Source: Sesamum alatum
Lineage: Eukaryota > Streptophyta > Magnoliopsida > Lamiales > Pedaliaceae
DNA length: 64,000 bases
Reading direction: 5' to 3'
NCBI GenBank assembly: GCA_034509735.1
Contig: JACGWO010000007.1
Coordinates: forward strand, 2,418,001-2,482,000
Shown here: in pieces, positions 1-11,967 of the stretch
How the letters are laid out: every line of letters begins with the position of its first letter
How positions within the stretch are numbered: position 1 is the stretch's first letter
Translations under genes and position numbers: made by a program
Notes under the pieces: generated by a model
Seen by the model: the letters and a program-made list of their open reading frames with translations, nothing else
The model's database searches: none
Told to the model about the DNA's origin: nothing

Positions 1-427
1 ATTCCTGTTTCCAGAACTACATATGTTAGAGACAGATATTATCATGTGGTAATTTGGTTATTGTTCACAGCATTTGCATCTTTATTCTTGTAAATGTTTC
101 TGCAGATCCTTTACTTGCAATTTTGACTTCTGTAGGAAGTGTTTCTTTTACTGTCTCCATGAGGAGCTAATTTCATTCTGCTGTATATTTTCTTACATTA
201 TGTTCCTGCACCGAACGGTCTCCTTTGCCTTTTATGCATTCATCTGTGAACTTGAACTCAGAAGCCATAAATCAGGAGATCTATAGGAGAGAAGACATAA
301 AGTTACATTCTTATAAACACAGGGCATTGAAATTTCTTTCAGAAGATCCATACGTTTGACATTCATTACATTTTTCTCAAGGCACTAACTAGTACAGAAA
401 GAGCAGATACTTTAGGAGTCAAAGCTG
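1..427. other. Non-coding flank downstream of the ZNF706-like gene
   Basis: Moderately AT-rich sequence with only short reading frames of no recognisable family. It lies 3' of the minus-strand zinc-finger gene and probably holds its 3' UTR near 300-427. No tRNA, repeat or second gene could be supported here. Confidence 0.4.
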
Positions 428-1990
428 CTAGCCTGAGTTGCTTGGAGGCTTTTCCTTTGGATGCTTGGAGCCATAATGATCAACAAGCTGGTTCTGGTTT
501 GCAAGCTGAGCCTGAAAACCCAAACCATAAATCGAGTAAGATATCTATGCCCGTTACCTCTGAGATAAACAAGCACTGTATAATTAGCAATATTCATCAA
601 ACGCTCTTTAACACCACCCCTTCTATAACATCATCTATATCAGAACAGAGAGAAAGCTTAAGAGGAGACCTCTCAAAAATTACGCCATACTAGTTTTAAA
701 ACACACAATAGCACAACTATTGCAAAATGCTTTCGCCATGCTGAAGGTTCCATTTTAACTGTTTCTCCGCCAGGTTTTTATATGAAATGAAAAATTTTAG
801 AGCCTGATGGAATACTTAAAAGAATGCTTCGATGCTAACATAAAAAAGCAAGTGAAAATGGGCATCAGCCCTTTAAAGTGAAAAAGGACACTCCTACCAT
901 TGTAAGACATAAGGATGCCAAGGGGGTTCACTCCCTTCATCTTGACTGGGTTGGTTTTGTTCGCGTCTTTAGGTAGCAGCATATACTAAACTAAGCACAT
1001 CGCGTTCTGTTATAGAAGTAGAACAAGGGACTCAAAGAAGTATGTGAGACGGGAAATCTTCAAAAACACAAGTGCTATGCCTTTCAAATGGAATCGGGGT
1101 GTGGTCCTGAGACGTGAAAGAATCTGTGTGTGAATCTTCAAGATAAGAGGATAAACTACTTAACATCTGTGTGTGAATCTTCAAGATAAGAGGATAAACA
1201 CTAGTTAAGTAGACGGAAAGATGCTGAGTTTGGATCCTGTGCTGTGACAAGACAAAGCTAATGATTTATTTGCTTTTGCAAGCCATGGGATGCGACTTGG
1301 GTAGGCAAGATCAAATTCAGTATGATCCAAGAATTTTCATCAATTCAACCACAATATGAATCCCAACAACGACGAGTATCAAGAAACCAGGATTTGGTTT
1401 CATATCACAACATTCTTTTGGTTCTTTCCACCACAACAAACAAATGTCTATCACATTGCAACTTTTCCTGTCTGAAGCTAGAACAGTTGAACACGATCAA
1501 TGGCCAAAAAGCTCATATCTTTACCAGTTACTACCCATAAATCTCACCCCATTCGGCAAAATCCCTTTACCTATTTGGATCATAAACATCTTGATCTACT
1601 GTAATCATCAGTACCATAAATTCAAATCATCTACTAAGTCATCAAAACAACATATGCAAAACATAATTCATATAATCCATATATCTTCATATAATACTAA
1701 AAAACTATTACCTAAAACAGAAACCCATCAACGATACACGCCCCATTGAAACTAAACAAATCTACCCAAACAACTGAATGAATTTCAACATGATTTAAAC
1801 ACACAAATATACAAGTCAGGCATATATATATATACACACAATAGCGTGTCTGTGAAAACGAAGTTACTTTACAAATGGGGCAGATGACTTTGAGGCCGAC
1901 GGCACGGGCTTCGATCTGCGACCCTTTGGCCTTCTGATTCTTTTCTGCGTTCTTCCTCTGAGCCTCGATCTTCTGCTTTCCCCTCGTCAT
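428..1990 (-). CDS. ZNF706-like small zinc-finger protein, two exons
   Basis: Exon 1 is 1990-1868 (41 codons, starting MTRGKQKIEAQRKNAEKN) and exon 2 is 511-428 (27 codons plus TAG), giving a 68-residue protein. The donor GTAACT follows TGT-AAA and the acceptor TTTTCAG precedes GCTCAGCTT, both in phase 0. The basic, Gln/Lys-rich N-terminus is the 4F5/SERF-like segment typical of this family. The C2H2-type finger is split by the intron: C-P-I-C closes exon 1, and exon 2 supplies DHYGSKHPKEKPP with the two histidines. Family members are small conserved eukaryotic proteins of poorly known function, thought to bind nucleic acid or influence aggregation. The 1,356-bp intron contains a 43-bp tandem duplication. 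The full length and intact finger argue for a working gene. Confidence 0.88.
1122..1199. repeat. 43-bp tandem duplication in an intron
   Basis: The phrase beginning ATCTGTGTGTGAATC occurs at 1122 and again at 1165 with almost no change, a 43-bp offset, the second copy being partial. It lies inside the intron of the ZNF706-like gene and affects no splice site. Confidence 0.8.
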
Positions 1991-2223
1991 CTCGTTTTCT
2001 CCTCAATTTCTCTCTTTTTGTATCAACAAGAAGATTGCACACTTTAATGTGTGTGCTCTGTGTGACGAGGGCCTTAACAATTTCGATGCTCTGCTAGATG
2101 TATGATCAAAGTTCTTCCTACTTTTTCCTTTTTTTTTTTTTCGGAATAAAGGGGTGGTGATTTCTTTTGGCTCTAATTTAGTTTCAATGGTATCATTTAA
2201 TAATTTGTTTAATTTAATTTATA

Positions 2224-2511
2224 CTAGTCATCGTGGTACGCTGTTCCTGCGTGTATATAATAAATAATTTTTTATTTTTTAAAATATATTATAAATAAAA
2301 ATAAAATATATAAACTAACGCATCACATTAAAAAAAAAGAAAGAAAGAAAGAAAAAACTATTTATCAATTAATATAAAATTTGTGAAGTTGAATAAAGTA
2401 ATTATCATATCAGTTGAGAATTATTTTTTGTATTACAAAAAAGTAGTGCGATGACATCATTAACCACCGTTTATGAGTAAAAATGGGATTTCTTTTATAT
2501 AATAATATAGA
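2224..2511 (-). mobile_element. Small non-autonomous Helitron-like element, copy 1
   Basis: Read on the minus strand it starts TCTATATTATTATATAAAAG and ends CTAG. It is flanked by A on the 5' side and T on the 3' side, as expected for Helitron insertion between A and T. Just before the 3' end lies a short hairpin, ACGC-loop-GCGT. A closely similar copy is at 44820-45097 and a more diverged one at 62734-62995. No coding capacity is present. Confidence 0.7.
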
Positions 2512-2666
2512 TATTATAAATTATTGAGTGAAATGAAATTCAAGCTCATACATGATAAATACTTCTTTTTTCAGCAGAAGTTATATAATTATATTAATAT
2601 TTTAATAAATTGAGTAGTACATTGATTCAATTAGTATATCAATATAATTAAGAATATAATAAAATA

Positions 2667-2725
2667 GGATAAATACTCACACGTCCAATGGGATTCGAAC
2701 CCATCCCCATAAGTTAAACTTATTC
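2667..2725 (-). repeat. tRNA-derived SINE remnant (B-box)
   Basis: The minus strand carries GGGTTCGAATCCC, a Pol III B-box as in tRNA-derived SINEs. No complete tRNA cloverleaf, A-box or target duplication could be recognised, so this is a fragment at best. Confidence 0.3.
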
Positions 2726-2739
2726 ACGAACCTCAGCTT

Positions 2740-4080
2740 GATAAATCCTAATGAAACTAGTTTGGGTAAATTTCAGTTTTGGTCTCATATATTAGGTCCA
2801 ATTTAATTTTGATCTCGTTCGTTATAAAAATATCAGTTTCAGCACAATATCTTTTGATTTGTCTCAATTTTGATCCCAACATCAAAAATTTGATGGAAAA
2901 CGTTAATTGTCGTTAAAAGGAGGCATGTGGCTCTCACATGATACATATTTTGGGAAAAAATAAATACATGAAATGGCTGAAGGGGGGGAGATCAGAAAAT
3001 CCAACACCAGAAATATTATACACGAAACACTAAAGTGATACATAATATTACTTCAATTAAAATTACATTACAAGAACAGAATATTGCGATTACAAATACA
3101 CCAATCCTCTACAATGACACATTATAAAAACACCAGTCCACTACAGAACTAGTCCACAAAAGCATCTCCTTCAAATGCTCCATATAATTTCACTATAACC
3201 AACTCATAACAAGTAAAATTAATATCCCAACCAAACACTTACACAAGAAATTAACTTTCTTTTTCTAATTATCACAAAAAAAAAAAAAAAAAAACTTTTC
3301 TTTTCATTTTAGCAGCCTCTTCTTCCATTTGGTGCAAGATAATTACTTTTTTTTCCTAATCTCGGACATTTCTTCTTCCATTTTGTTCAACATGCAAAGA
3401 AGTCCAAGTATGATTTTCTTCGCCCTTGTGCACATTGGTGATCTTCGGCAATTGTGAACTCTCGGGAGAATTGATGACTGCATCAAAGATGCAATGCTAG
3501 TACATCTGAGAATTTTGACTAGTTGTAAATAGCCCCAGGGCTATGGAGCAAAGGATTATCCAGGACCTACACCGAGGTATTGACGGTCATTTTCAAATCT
3601 CACAGAACAGAATGTGATACGATGAGATAGAAACAAAGGCACAAAAAAACCAAACCCACTATCAATATCTTCACAACCATAAGCGCTCGTCCATAAGATT
3701 CTTGGAATTACCAGAATAACACATGAGAGTTCTTATTGTATAAGCCAGATCACTTGTTGATTTCATTTTTCAAAAAAATGGAACGAAATTTGGTGTATTT
3801 AGAAGAGATAAAATTGTGGATGAACCATAATTTTTTTTATTTTTCCCCCTTTTTTGTCATTTCACGTATATATTTTCCTCCAAATACGCATTATGTTAGA
3901 GGCACATACCTCCTTTTAATGGCAATAAACGCTTTTCGTTAATTTTTTACGTTGAGACCAAACTTAAGACAAATAAAAAAATATTGTCCCGAAATTGAGA
4001 TATTTATAATAAATCGGACCAAAATTGAATTGCACCTAATATACGGGAGCAAAAATGAAATTTATCCATCCGTCCTAGTT
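2740..4080. mobile_element. Non-autonomous inverted-repeat transposon, about 1.3 kb
   Basis: The left arm (about 2765-2890, phrases such as TTTTGGTCTCATATATTAGG) reappears inverted at about 3945-4070. The arms pair over more than 100 bp with scattered mismatches. The interior is AT-rich with no recognisable protein. The flanks have weak inverted similarity but no clean target duplication that I can identify. It resembles the other 'ggtccaaattt' inverted-repeat elements in the window and is probably a MULE-type non-autonomous element. Confidence 0.6.
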
Positions 4081-4453
4081 TTATCCTACCTATAAAATAC
4101 CAAGAACCCATGCTATATCCAAAACAATGCGTAGAGTACAGATGAATAATAAGGATCAGAATCAACAAGGTTCAAATTTTCCAGGGCAGATCAAAAGTAG
4201 AAATCCTCGAGGGGAATGTACGCATATACAGTAGTCGTATGTTGGGACCAAGTGAAATTACCTGAGGGTTGATAAATGCCATGCAAGTCAACAAGAGTTC
4301 ACATCAGATCATCCAACGCCTTGAAATTAAACATTACAAGCAAAGGTTAAACGGTAAAAACAGAGAAAGAATAATGTGAAAGGGACGATTTTAGTCGAAG
4401 TTAAAGCTATTCGGCTCAACTAGCTCGTTTCAAGATTTACAGAAGTGATCGTT

Positions 4454-7400
4454 TTATGCAGCTTTAGACTGCAATTTTGACCAAAAGGCTGGAACTGTGG
4501 AAGAGATAGAACGCGTTAATCTGTTCATGATACTGTGATGGGGTTTCTGCAGACTTTGTATTAACCACCGGTAGTCGGATAATGCATCTTCTGATAACGG
4601 CTCTAGAAGTTCACACCGGGACAAGATTTCAGCAGGTGGTATGTTAGCAATGAGATTAGTGTCCAGTTTTGGTCTACCGTTTCTACGCTGTTGAGGCCCT
4701 TCGACTGTGGATTTGAGTGAAATCGGTGATGCACCAGCAATGATCTCTTCCTTGAAAGGCAAAGCTCTTTCTGGTTGCAAACAGAACTCCACCCACTGCT
4801 CCACCAGTGGTGATGGTCCTCTGACTCTTCCTCCGATTTGGTCTGTGACGAGTCTCGAGGCATTTGGTACTGCCTGCAACAAATACAGAGGCGAAAAGTT
4901 TCACGGATAAGATGACTGCTTGCTTCAACTAGAATCCATGTAAGAAGTAGCACATAGATGGTTGGGTTGGGTTGGGTTGGGTCTGTGTGATTGTCACATT
5001 TAACGAGACGTAACATGAGAAGGTTGATATTATTGGAAGCCTAAGTCAGCTTTTTAGCATCAAATTATCAGAAGATAAAATTCTGAAATGATAGAACAGA
5101 TGATTTAAGACATACCCAAAAATCTGCCCATAAGCTAGCACCAGACTTGGGAACTATTACTGAAACATTTGACATTGTTTTGGCAACAGGAAGAACATCA
5201 CTGCTCCATCCAACAGCCACCCATACATCTCCTGCTCTGAAGGCTTTAAGATAGTCCTGACTATCAAATAGTCGAACCTGTATAAAGTTCATTTGATGAC
5301 TTCAGGAAAATCAAAATTATCCAAAAGGATTTAAATGGTATCTTTCTGGAACAGAAGAACAGTTTTTTTGTTAGGAACTGGACTTTTATAATGAAATGGC
5401 TAAGTTAATCCTATCAAGCTTGTCTACTAGCGTATATGGACTTTCTTACGTAATTACAGAGAGTATTCTTAAAATGCAAAATTAGGAAAAGACTAAACTA
5501 AATGAACCTGAAAAGACAAAAAAGTAAGTACTCAAAAGGTAAAGACTGATTTATACCAAATTATAGGTGAAGTAAATTGCATTGCACTAGGAACTATTCC
5601 TATACATTTGCTTTGCTTTTCTTCTGACTGACTACACCAAATTGTCTAAAATTAAGTGCTACAAATTCCAGATCATGTTTGTCTTTCATCATAAAAGTAA
5701 TATCTTGAAACATTTCCAACCATCAATCTATCTTACCATAAGAACTTTCTCCATAATTTCTCTTACCTGCTGAACTAGCAATTCCAGCCGCTGAAGGACA
5801 GCATATTTCCCACCAACAACTTGAGAGTCAATATTAGTAGTATTATATGATGCTCCCATATATTTTAACACTGCTCCAACAATCTCCCTTGGTGAATCGA
5901 CCATTGAAATCTTCCCAGCAAGTTCAGGCCGCCATAAATCTGACCAGTCCTGTATGAGAATTCCAACCTTAGCTTCTAAACAAGATTCAAGTGAAAGGCA
6001 GGACATTTTATATATATATTTCAGTATATTACTGAAACAGGAATGTTGATCTGCAGATCATATCAGGTAAGCACAAACTAAGGTCAAAACTCCAGAAAGA
6101 TACAGGGCTGACAGTACAATCACCTCTACTGGAGCCAATTTATGGTTTTGAAATTCTTTTTTATTATAAGCTATCACCATGCTGCCCCAACGGTACGGCG
6201 CAGCCCATATTCTGCCTTGAGAATCTAAATTCCCCTCAGAGCTCCTGCGTAAATATACCTGAGATTATTCCAAAAGTAAAACAATTCTGATCTTCCGTAC
6301 ACGTCAAAGGGCACCAGAAAAATAATTAAAAAAAATAGAGTAAGGTGATAGTAATTTGACATGAAACCAATGGATCAGGGCCTGCATCATCATTTGCTTA
6401 GACTGGAAGGCATACATTCAAGGTCAGCGATGCATGATCTACCCTAGGTTGGATAAATTGCTGTCAGTCACAAGTGATGGCTATAGAGTCTACTGCTTTT
6501 TCCTTTCAACTCTTTGAGCTATGTTTTTTACTTTCTTCTTTATTAACTCTGCTCAATTTTCTTCTGTGACTACTCCTTTTTACTTTATTTCTTCCACTTC
6601 TTTATTTACTTTGAGAAGATCACATGAAAAAACTCCTTAGCTCATAAGCTTTTTTCTGCAGTTAACTAAGCAGTTTATGCAACAAAATTACCATGAATAA
6701 TGAACACTACAATCTGACTTTGCGGTTGATTATTAACCTGAGACTGTCAGAAGTTCTGTCTTATTCATTCTAGGTACTGTTGAATTGTTATGATGCAGCA
6801 TATGAAGATGATGACTGGAACACTCTTCCATCTTGAGCAATAGATTCACAAAAGCCAAATGATGAAAACACGAAGTGGACTGCATTCTTACCTTCCATTT
6901 GTCACTTAAATCTTGAAACCAATCTTGGTCTTCTGCTCCTTTCATGGGCTCAATCAACCCCTTGCCAATGGCAAAATTAAGCCAGGAATCACCAAGAGTA
7001 ACAAGATCAGCTGCCACAGCAGATTTACGATTGATTTTCCCTTTGTTAAATGGATTAGATAGTTCATGAAATATGTCTCTAAGACTTCGACGGAACTCTG
7101 GACGGAACCGCACTCTCTTTCCTTGAGATTTCAAGAATTCCTGCAAATCGGGAGTAAAACATCATATATATCTACAAAGACATTAGTAAAGTTCAGAGTC
7201 ATCACTTGGCGCACATCAAGAACAATGAAGGAAAAGAACAAGTTTATTTGGTGAAATAATCTAAGGGGATGGTAAATTGTTAACATTTTCTTTTCCCCTG
7301 CTCAGTTCAAATTGTGTTATGCAACACTAGATGCCAGCTATCCAAATCCATTCATCTGTATTAGCAAATAATCCAAAAGGTTGGATGCTGCAGAACATAT

Positions 7401-9354
7401 TAAATAATGAAAGCAAATCTTTTAAATCACCATGCAATTGAATACTTTCTAGGGCTTTGTCCGCTCCTTTTTCTCCATATGCTCAGGTATAAGCACCAAG
7501 CTATATTTGGATGTTGCACAACTTCATACAAGAGTTTTTCAGATTCCGTTAACTTCTCAAGTTTATTAATCATAATTGACCAGTGATACAGGAATTGAGA
7601 TTGTCAAATTTGCTTCTTCGAAAATTATCAGCCATATCTAAGAAGTTTTATTTAATTATGTTGGGTTTGTTTTGCCTTACTGTAATATCAACTCCACAGC
7701 TTGATATTTAAGAAACAACTTTGATACATAAGTTTACACTTTGAAAAGTTATACACCATAAAAGTTTACCATTTATATTAACAACACATACACACACATC
7801 CTCCGAATAGGAGTCCAGTCTCAACCAGGGATTGAAGAAAACATACACCCAGGACACGTCATAATTGCCGAAATTCCCAATGTCAACCAGAAGAACCCAT
7901 GATCATGGAAGAAACACCAAACTCCTAAAACCCAAAAGTTCTACAAATTGTTGACAAAAGATAAATAACACTGTGGAATTCAGAGAAATTTGTTTTATGC
8001 CACAAATCACACTTCCAATTAAGATGTTTATCTTTTCGTAAGAATGTTTACTCTATGCAGCCATCCAAAGACCCAGTTAAAGCAAAGGAAATAGAAGAAA
8101 AGTGAATTATCCTGGAGAAACTGAATAATACACAATGTATGGCCAATTCAATAAATCTGAAATGGAAGTATGTAGGACGCACCCGAACCCATATAGGAGG
8201 TAGTGAACCTTCCAGAGCAACTATTCTTAGGGGAACTGTCAATGCATATGTTTTAGATTTCCAGCGTTCAAATGCTGCTCTCATCTCCTCATCTTCAATA
8301 TTCTCCAAATTTTCAAATTCCCCCCCATTATTAGTATCTGTAAACAGAAAAGTAGATCAGAAAACCACATACAAGAAAAAGAAAGCTCTCCTTAAACTTT
8401 TCCAGTCACTTATTTTGAATTAGTCACCATTGCAGACACCCCGGGCATAACCCTCCCTTGTGACCGAAAGGGTAAAAAGAGCTCAGGTCAATACCTTATC
8501 ACTCAGAAGGAAGTCAGCAGTGAATTTTCACCTTTTTTTTTTTTTTTTGGTACAGTAAATTATCACCTAGTATGACATTTCAATAGATTGACCTCAATCC
8601 CATGAGTTTACTCAAACAACCATACATCCTACAACTGTGTAAACAAGCGTACTTCAAGTACTTTATGCTGATGCACATAGTAAAGTATACAAGTACTCTT
8701 ACATAAGCAAGAGGCCAATACCTAAACTATATATGTATGCATTATTGCACGATTCGTGAAAGAGGAAAACCCACTGCAGAAACAATGATTTGTAAATTCA
8801 AACAGATGAGGCACATTCATATTCATATCAATCGACTTGATAGAGTCTCCGATTCTTCCTTACGAAGCAGTAAGCCGATATTGATGGCAAAAAATGCTTA
8901 AACTCATCAAAAGCAACTAAGGCACAAGCAATGCAGCACAAAGTACAACCATCCAACTAACTACAGAGAATTGACTTCCCACTCAAAACCAGACCCTTAC
9001 GCAACAAGCAAACAAGAAGAGCACAATACCACGAAGCAAGTTAGGGGAAGCAAACATACCGAGAGTTTCCTGCGCGTGCGCTAAGGATAACGGAGAGGCA
9101 GGAGAAATGCGAGCCGAAGCTGGGGAAGAGAAGGCCCAAAGGCTGCTGAGGCCGACACCGATAAGAAGAACCGAGGAAACAGAGAGCTGCCGGAGAAAGT
9201 CTCCCGCCGGCGAGCATGGATTATTGTTCAATGTGGCGGTGAGTTTGATTGAGCGGTGTCGCGGTGAATAGCGAGGAGTGCGGATCCAAGTGCGGGTCGG
9301 GTTCGGGTTGGAATATGTGGGGCCGGGTAGCGAAGGGAGAGATAGTACCGCCAT
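4454..9354 (-). CDS. Plastid PotD-like polyamine-binding family protein, seven exons
   Basis: Exons are 9354-9060, 8337-8183, 7140-6892, 6258-6124, 5949-5767, 5277-5116 and 4873-4454. All have GT-AG introns with consistent phases and sum to 1,599 nt (532 residues). Residues 1-55 look like a plastid transit peptide. A hydrophobic stretch at about 57-78 ending A-S-A then suggests a thylakoid-lumen signal. The rest matches the periplasmic spermidine/putrescine-binding fold, with segments such as LVTLGDSWLNFAI, AAPYRWGSMVIAYN, KISMVDSPREIVGAVL and RAGDVWVAVGWSSDVLP. In bacteria this family captures polyamines for an ABC transporter. Plant homologues (AT1G31410-type, from memory) are single-copy plastid proteins whose ligand is not established. 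The exon 2 donor could instead be six bases earlier (TGG|GTTCGG). No disruption is seen. Confidence 0.9.
4960..4981 (+). repeat. (GGGTT)n tract able to form a G-quadruplex
   Basis: Four GGG runs separated by TT lie at 4964-4966, 4969-4971, 4974-4976 and 4979-4981. The tract is in the intron between the last two exons of the PotD-like gene, with the G-runs on the template strand. Confidence 0.75.
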
Positions 9355-9831
9355 TTTGGAGGGTGGGGGAAGAGAGAAGGGGTGAGTGTGTATGTATTGC
9401 CGAGGTATTATTAAGTCGAGAAAATTGCACTTTTAGTCCAATAATTTAGAAATAATTTTTTGTCCTGTTAAAATTGATTTTTATAATTTATTTTTGTAAT
9501 TTTAAAATCTTTACAATTTTAATTTTGAAAATTTGTTACACATAACCTATTTAAATTACAATTTTAGTCTTATAAATTAATTCATTCGGATGAAAATTAC
9601 ATACTTTGCAGACTAAATTATAATTTAATCGGACCTTGCGCAAGTCAAATACAATTTTTTAACGAGTCAGAAAATAATTAAAATTGACAAAATTTTAAAG
9701 TTACGTGATCAAATCACAAAAATCAATTTATGTAGGACAAATATTGGTATCTTTCTAAGTTACATGACTAAAATTGCATTTTTCCTAATATATGATTGTG
9801 CATAATTTCTTCAAATTATATATAATTGTCA

Positions 9832-10085
9832 TGGTTTATACTAAATAACCATAGCAAATTACCATTGACCACGGCCATATAAAGGTTGTTAGCCGTAGTT
9901 TTTGTGAGGGTTGCTAAAATATTTGCGATGCTAAAAGCATGACGAATGTTTTTACCACGACTCTTAGCTGTGCCAAAAACTAGTTTTTGCATCGATTTTA
10001 TTTAACCATAGTTATTAATAAATATTTACCACGTTTTTAATCATAATTATTAAAAATGTAGTCAATGGTAATTTTTTTTCTAGTG
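9832..10085 (-). mobile_element. CACTA-type terminus with subterminal repeats (remnant)
   Basis: Read on the minus strand the block starts CACTAGAAAAAAAATTACC at 10085. It continues with repeated short motifs around CCATGG/CCGTGG and 'accatgac', typical of subterminal repeats of CACTA (En/Spm) transposons. A second CACTA end and transposase were not found, so it is a solo end or a very small deletion derivative. Confidence 0.4.
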
Positions 10086-10897
10086 TCTTCAAATAAAAAA
10101 ATTATTTTAAGAAAATATGATAAATTGATTAAATAATATAAATATTTATATAAATATAAAGAAAAATATAGAGAAAATAATAGTTCGTAAAGAAATTGAG
10201 ATAAAAGTGCGTACTAGAGAGAGAAAAATAGGAAAAACATATACTCAACAATACTTATACGGTTGTGGCAATTGTATAGAATAAGTTTTTCGCCAAAAAC
10301 ACCATATTTGATCTGTTCAATACACGTGAATTGCGTTAACGTAGTTTCAATTTCACCAACTAAATTAAATATTTACTTGTTGTTTTGATCCTTTCAATTC
10401 TAAGAATATCTTTTTCTTATAAATATTTGATCATGAACATGATTTAAAATTTTTCTATTTTTCCATCAAAACTATGAAAATGTTTCTATTTTTGATGTTA
10501 TGGAAACAAAAATACAAGATAGTTTCGAAATTATTTTATTTTTTTCGAAACACTTCATTTTTCTTAATTTTACTTCGAAATCTTTGAATTTCTTAATAAA
10601 CTTTTTATTTTTCCTAATTTTTGAGCGAAATATTTATTCCGTACTTTTAGCTATAAATATATAAGTTCTTGTGTTATGCATAAGTATTTCATCTAACGAT
10701 AACAAATTTAATATTACACTAAATTAGTAAAATTATATGTATAAATATCAATATAATATAGATAGTTTATAACACATAGTTAAAAATAAATATTATATTA
10801 TTATTTAGTTTCAATAGCAACCACGTCAAATAATAACTCCAAATATATAATTATACTACATAAACATAATTTTAATTGGCTAAATGATATAAAATTA
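10086..10897. other. AT-rich intergenic DNA
   Basis: Very AT-rich, with no reading frame of note, no tRNA and no clear inverted repeat. I see nothing functional in it. Confidence 0.5.
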
Positions 10898-11548
10898 AGG
10901 CTTTAATAAATTTTTGGTCCTGTAATTATAGCACTTTGACATTTTTATTCTTTATTTTTTTAGGGTTGCAAAATAGTCCTGTAAGTTTTTGACATTTTGT
11001 GATTTTGGTCCTTCCGGTGCCGGATTTTGCAAAAGTTGCCGGAACAACTCATGTGCCCCTCGCAATTTTGGCATTTTTATCCTTTATCTTTCTAGAGGTT
11101 GCAAAAGAGTCCTGTAATTTTTTGATATTTTCGCAATTTTGGTCATTCCAATGATGAATTTTGCAAAAATTGTCTGATTAAATCATGTGTCACGTCATTT
11201 TATTTTTTTAATTTTTCGTCCATGGTGGTAAAAGTGATCCTATCCGAACAAAAGCCCCAAGCCAGTTATTCCTGTGGTAACTTTTCTGACACCTCTAGCT
11301 TCAAATTCCGAAGGTCTAAAGGATCGTTAGGCCACGGTTTCACGATTCGTATTCGTACTGGAAATCAGAATCAAACGAGCTTTTACCCTTCTGAGGCGCA
11401 CATGATATCTTCCGGTAATTTTTGCAAAATCCGATATCGGAAGGACCAAAATTGTGAAATATCAAAAAGTTACAAGACTCTTTTGCAATTCGAGAAAAAT
11501 AAAGGATAAAAATACCAAAGTGCCAAAATTACAGGTCCAAATCAGCCT
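10898..11548. mobile_element. Inverted-repeat transposon carrying a 25S rRNA fragment
   Basis: The outer ends both begin AGGCT when read inward, and the arms (about 10898-11215 and 11405-11548) are inverted versions of one another (phrases 'ggtcctgtaatt' and 'gattttggtccttcc'). A 7-bp direct repeat AAAATTA flanks the unit at 10891-10897 and 11549-11555. A relative without rDNA occupies 63470-63963. Between the arms is foreign, higher-GC sequence from 25S rRNA (separate entry). No transposase is encoded. Confidence 0.65.
11257..11391 (-). pseudogene. 25S rRNA gene fragment, antisense, inside a transposon
   Basis: About 135 bp read, on the minus strand, as the conserved plant 25S rRNA section leading to 'GGGATAACTGGCTTG' (here GGAATAACTGGCTTG). 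It includes stretches equivalent to GGTGTCAGAAAAGTTACC and GATTTCCAGTACGAATACGA. A few substitutions are visible. The fragment is far too short for a ribosomal gene and is bounded on both sides by transposon arm sequence, so it is a captured piece rather than an rDNA locus. Confidence 0.85.
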
Positions 11549-11967
11549 AAAATTAAATAGATATGTTCGTTTTAAAAAGAGAAAGGTAATATATTTTTAA
11601 TTTTTTCTATGACTTTTATAGATTTTTCTGTAGTGTTTCCAAAAATTTTTTAATATTTATTAACTCGAAATATGTGTTGGGAACGAAATTTTAATCTATG
11701 ATCCTGAACAGATTGCACGCCAATTTTGTGTTAAATATCTCGAAGAAATTATTAAGCCATCACTATATATCATCATAATTCATAAATAAATCAAAGCTAA
11801 TCAACATTTTTTCATCGCCCACAAATGCAAAAGGGCAAGAAATTTACAGCATAATGGGCATTGAGAATCAAAGAAAAACAAGCAAAAAATATAAAATAAA
11901 TTGAACATACTAATAATTAGAACCCATATTCAAAGTTTATTAATATGAGAAATTAATTAAACATCTC

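Noticed and set aside
4960..4981. Interstitial telomere repeat
   Set aside because: The unit is GGGTT, not the plant telomere TTTAGGG, and only four units are present.
4454..5016. Alternative frames over the last PotD-like exon
   Set aside because: They ignore the splice acceptor at 4874-4876 and show no conserved motif; the 139-codon exon fits the family.
11222..11509. 95-codon plus-strand open frame
   Set aside because: It runs over antisense 25S rRNA sequence and transposon arm, not a protein gene.
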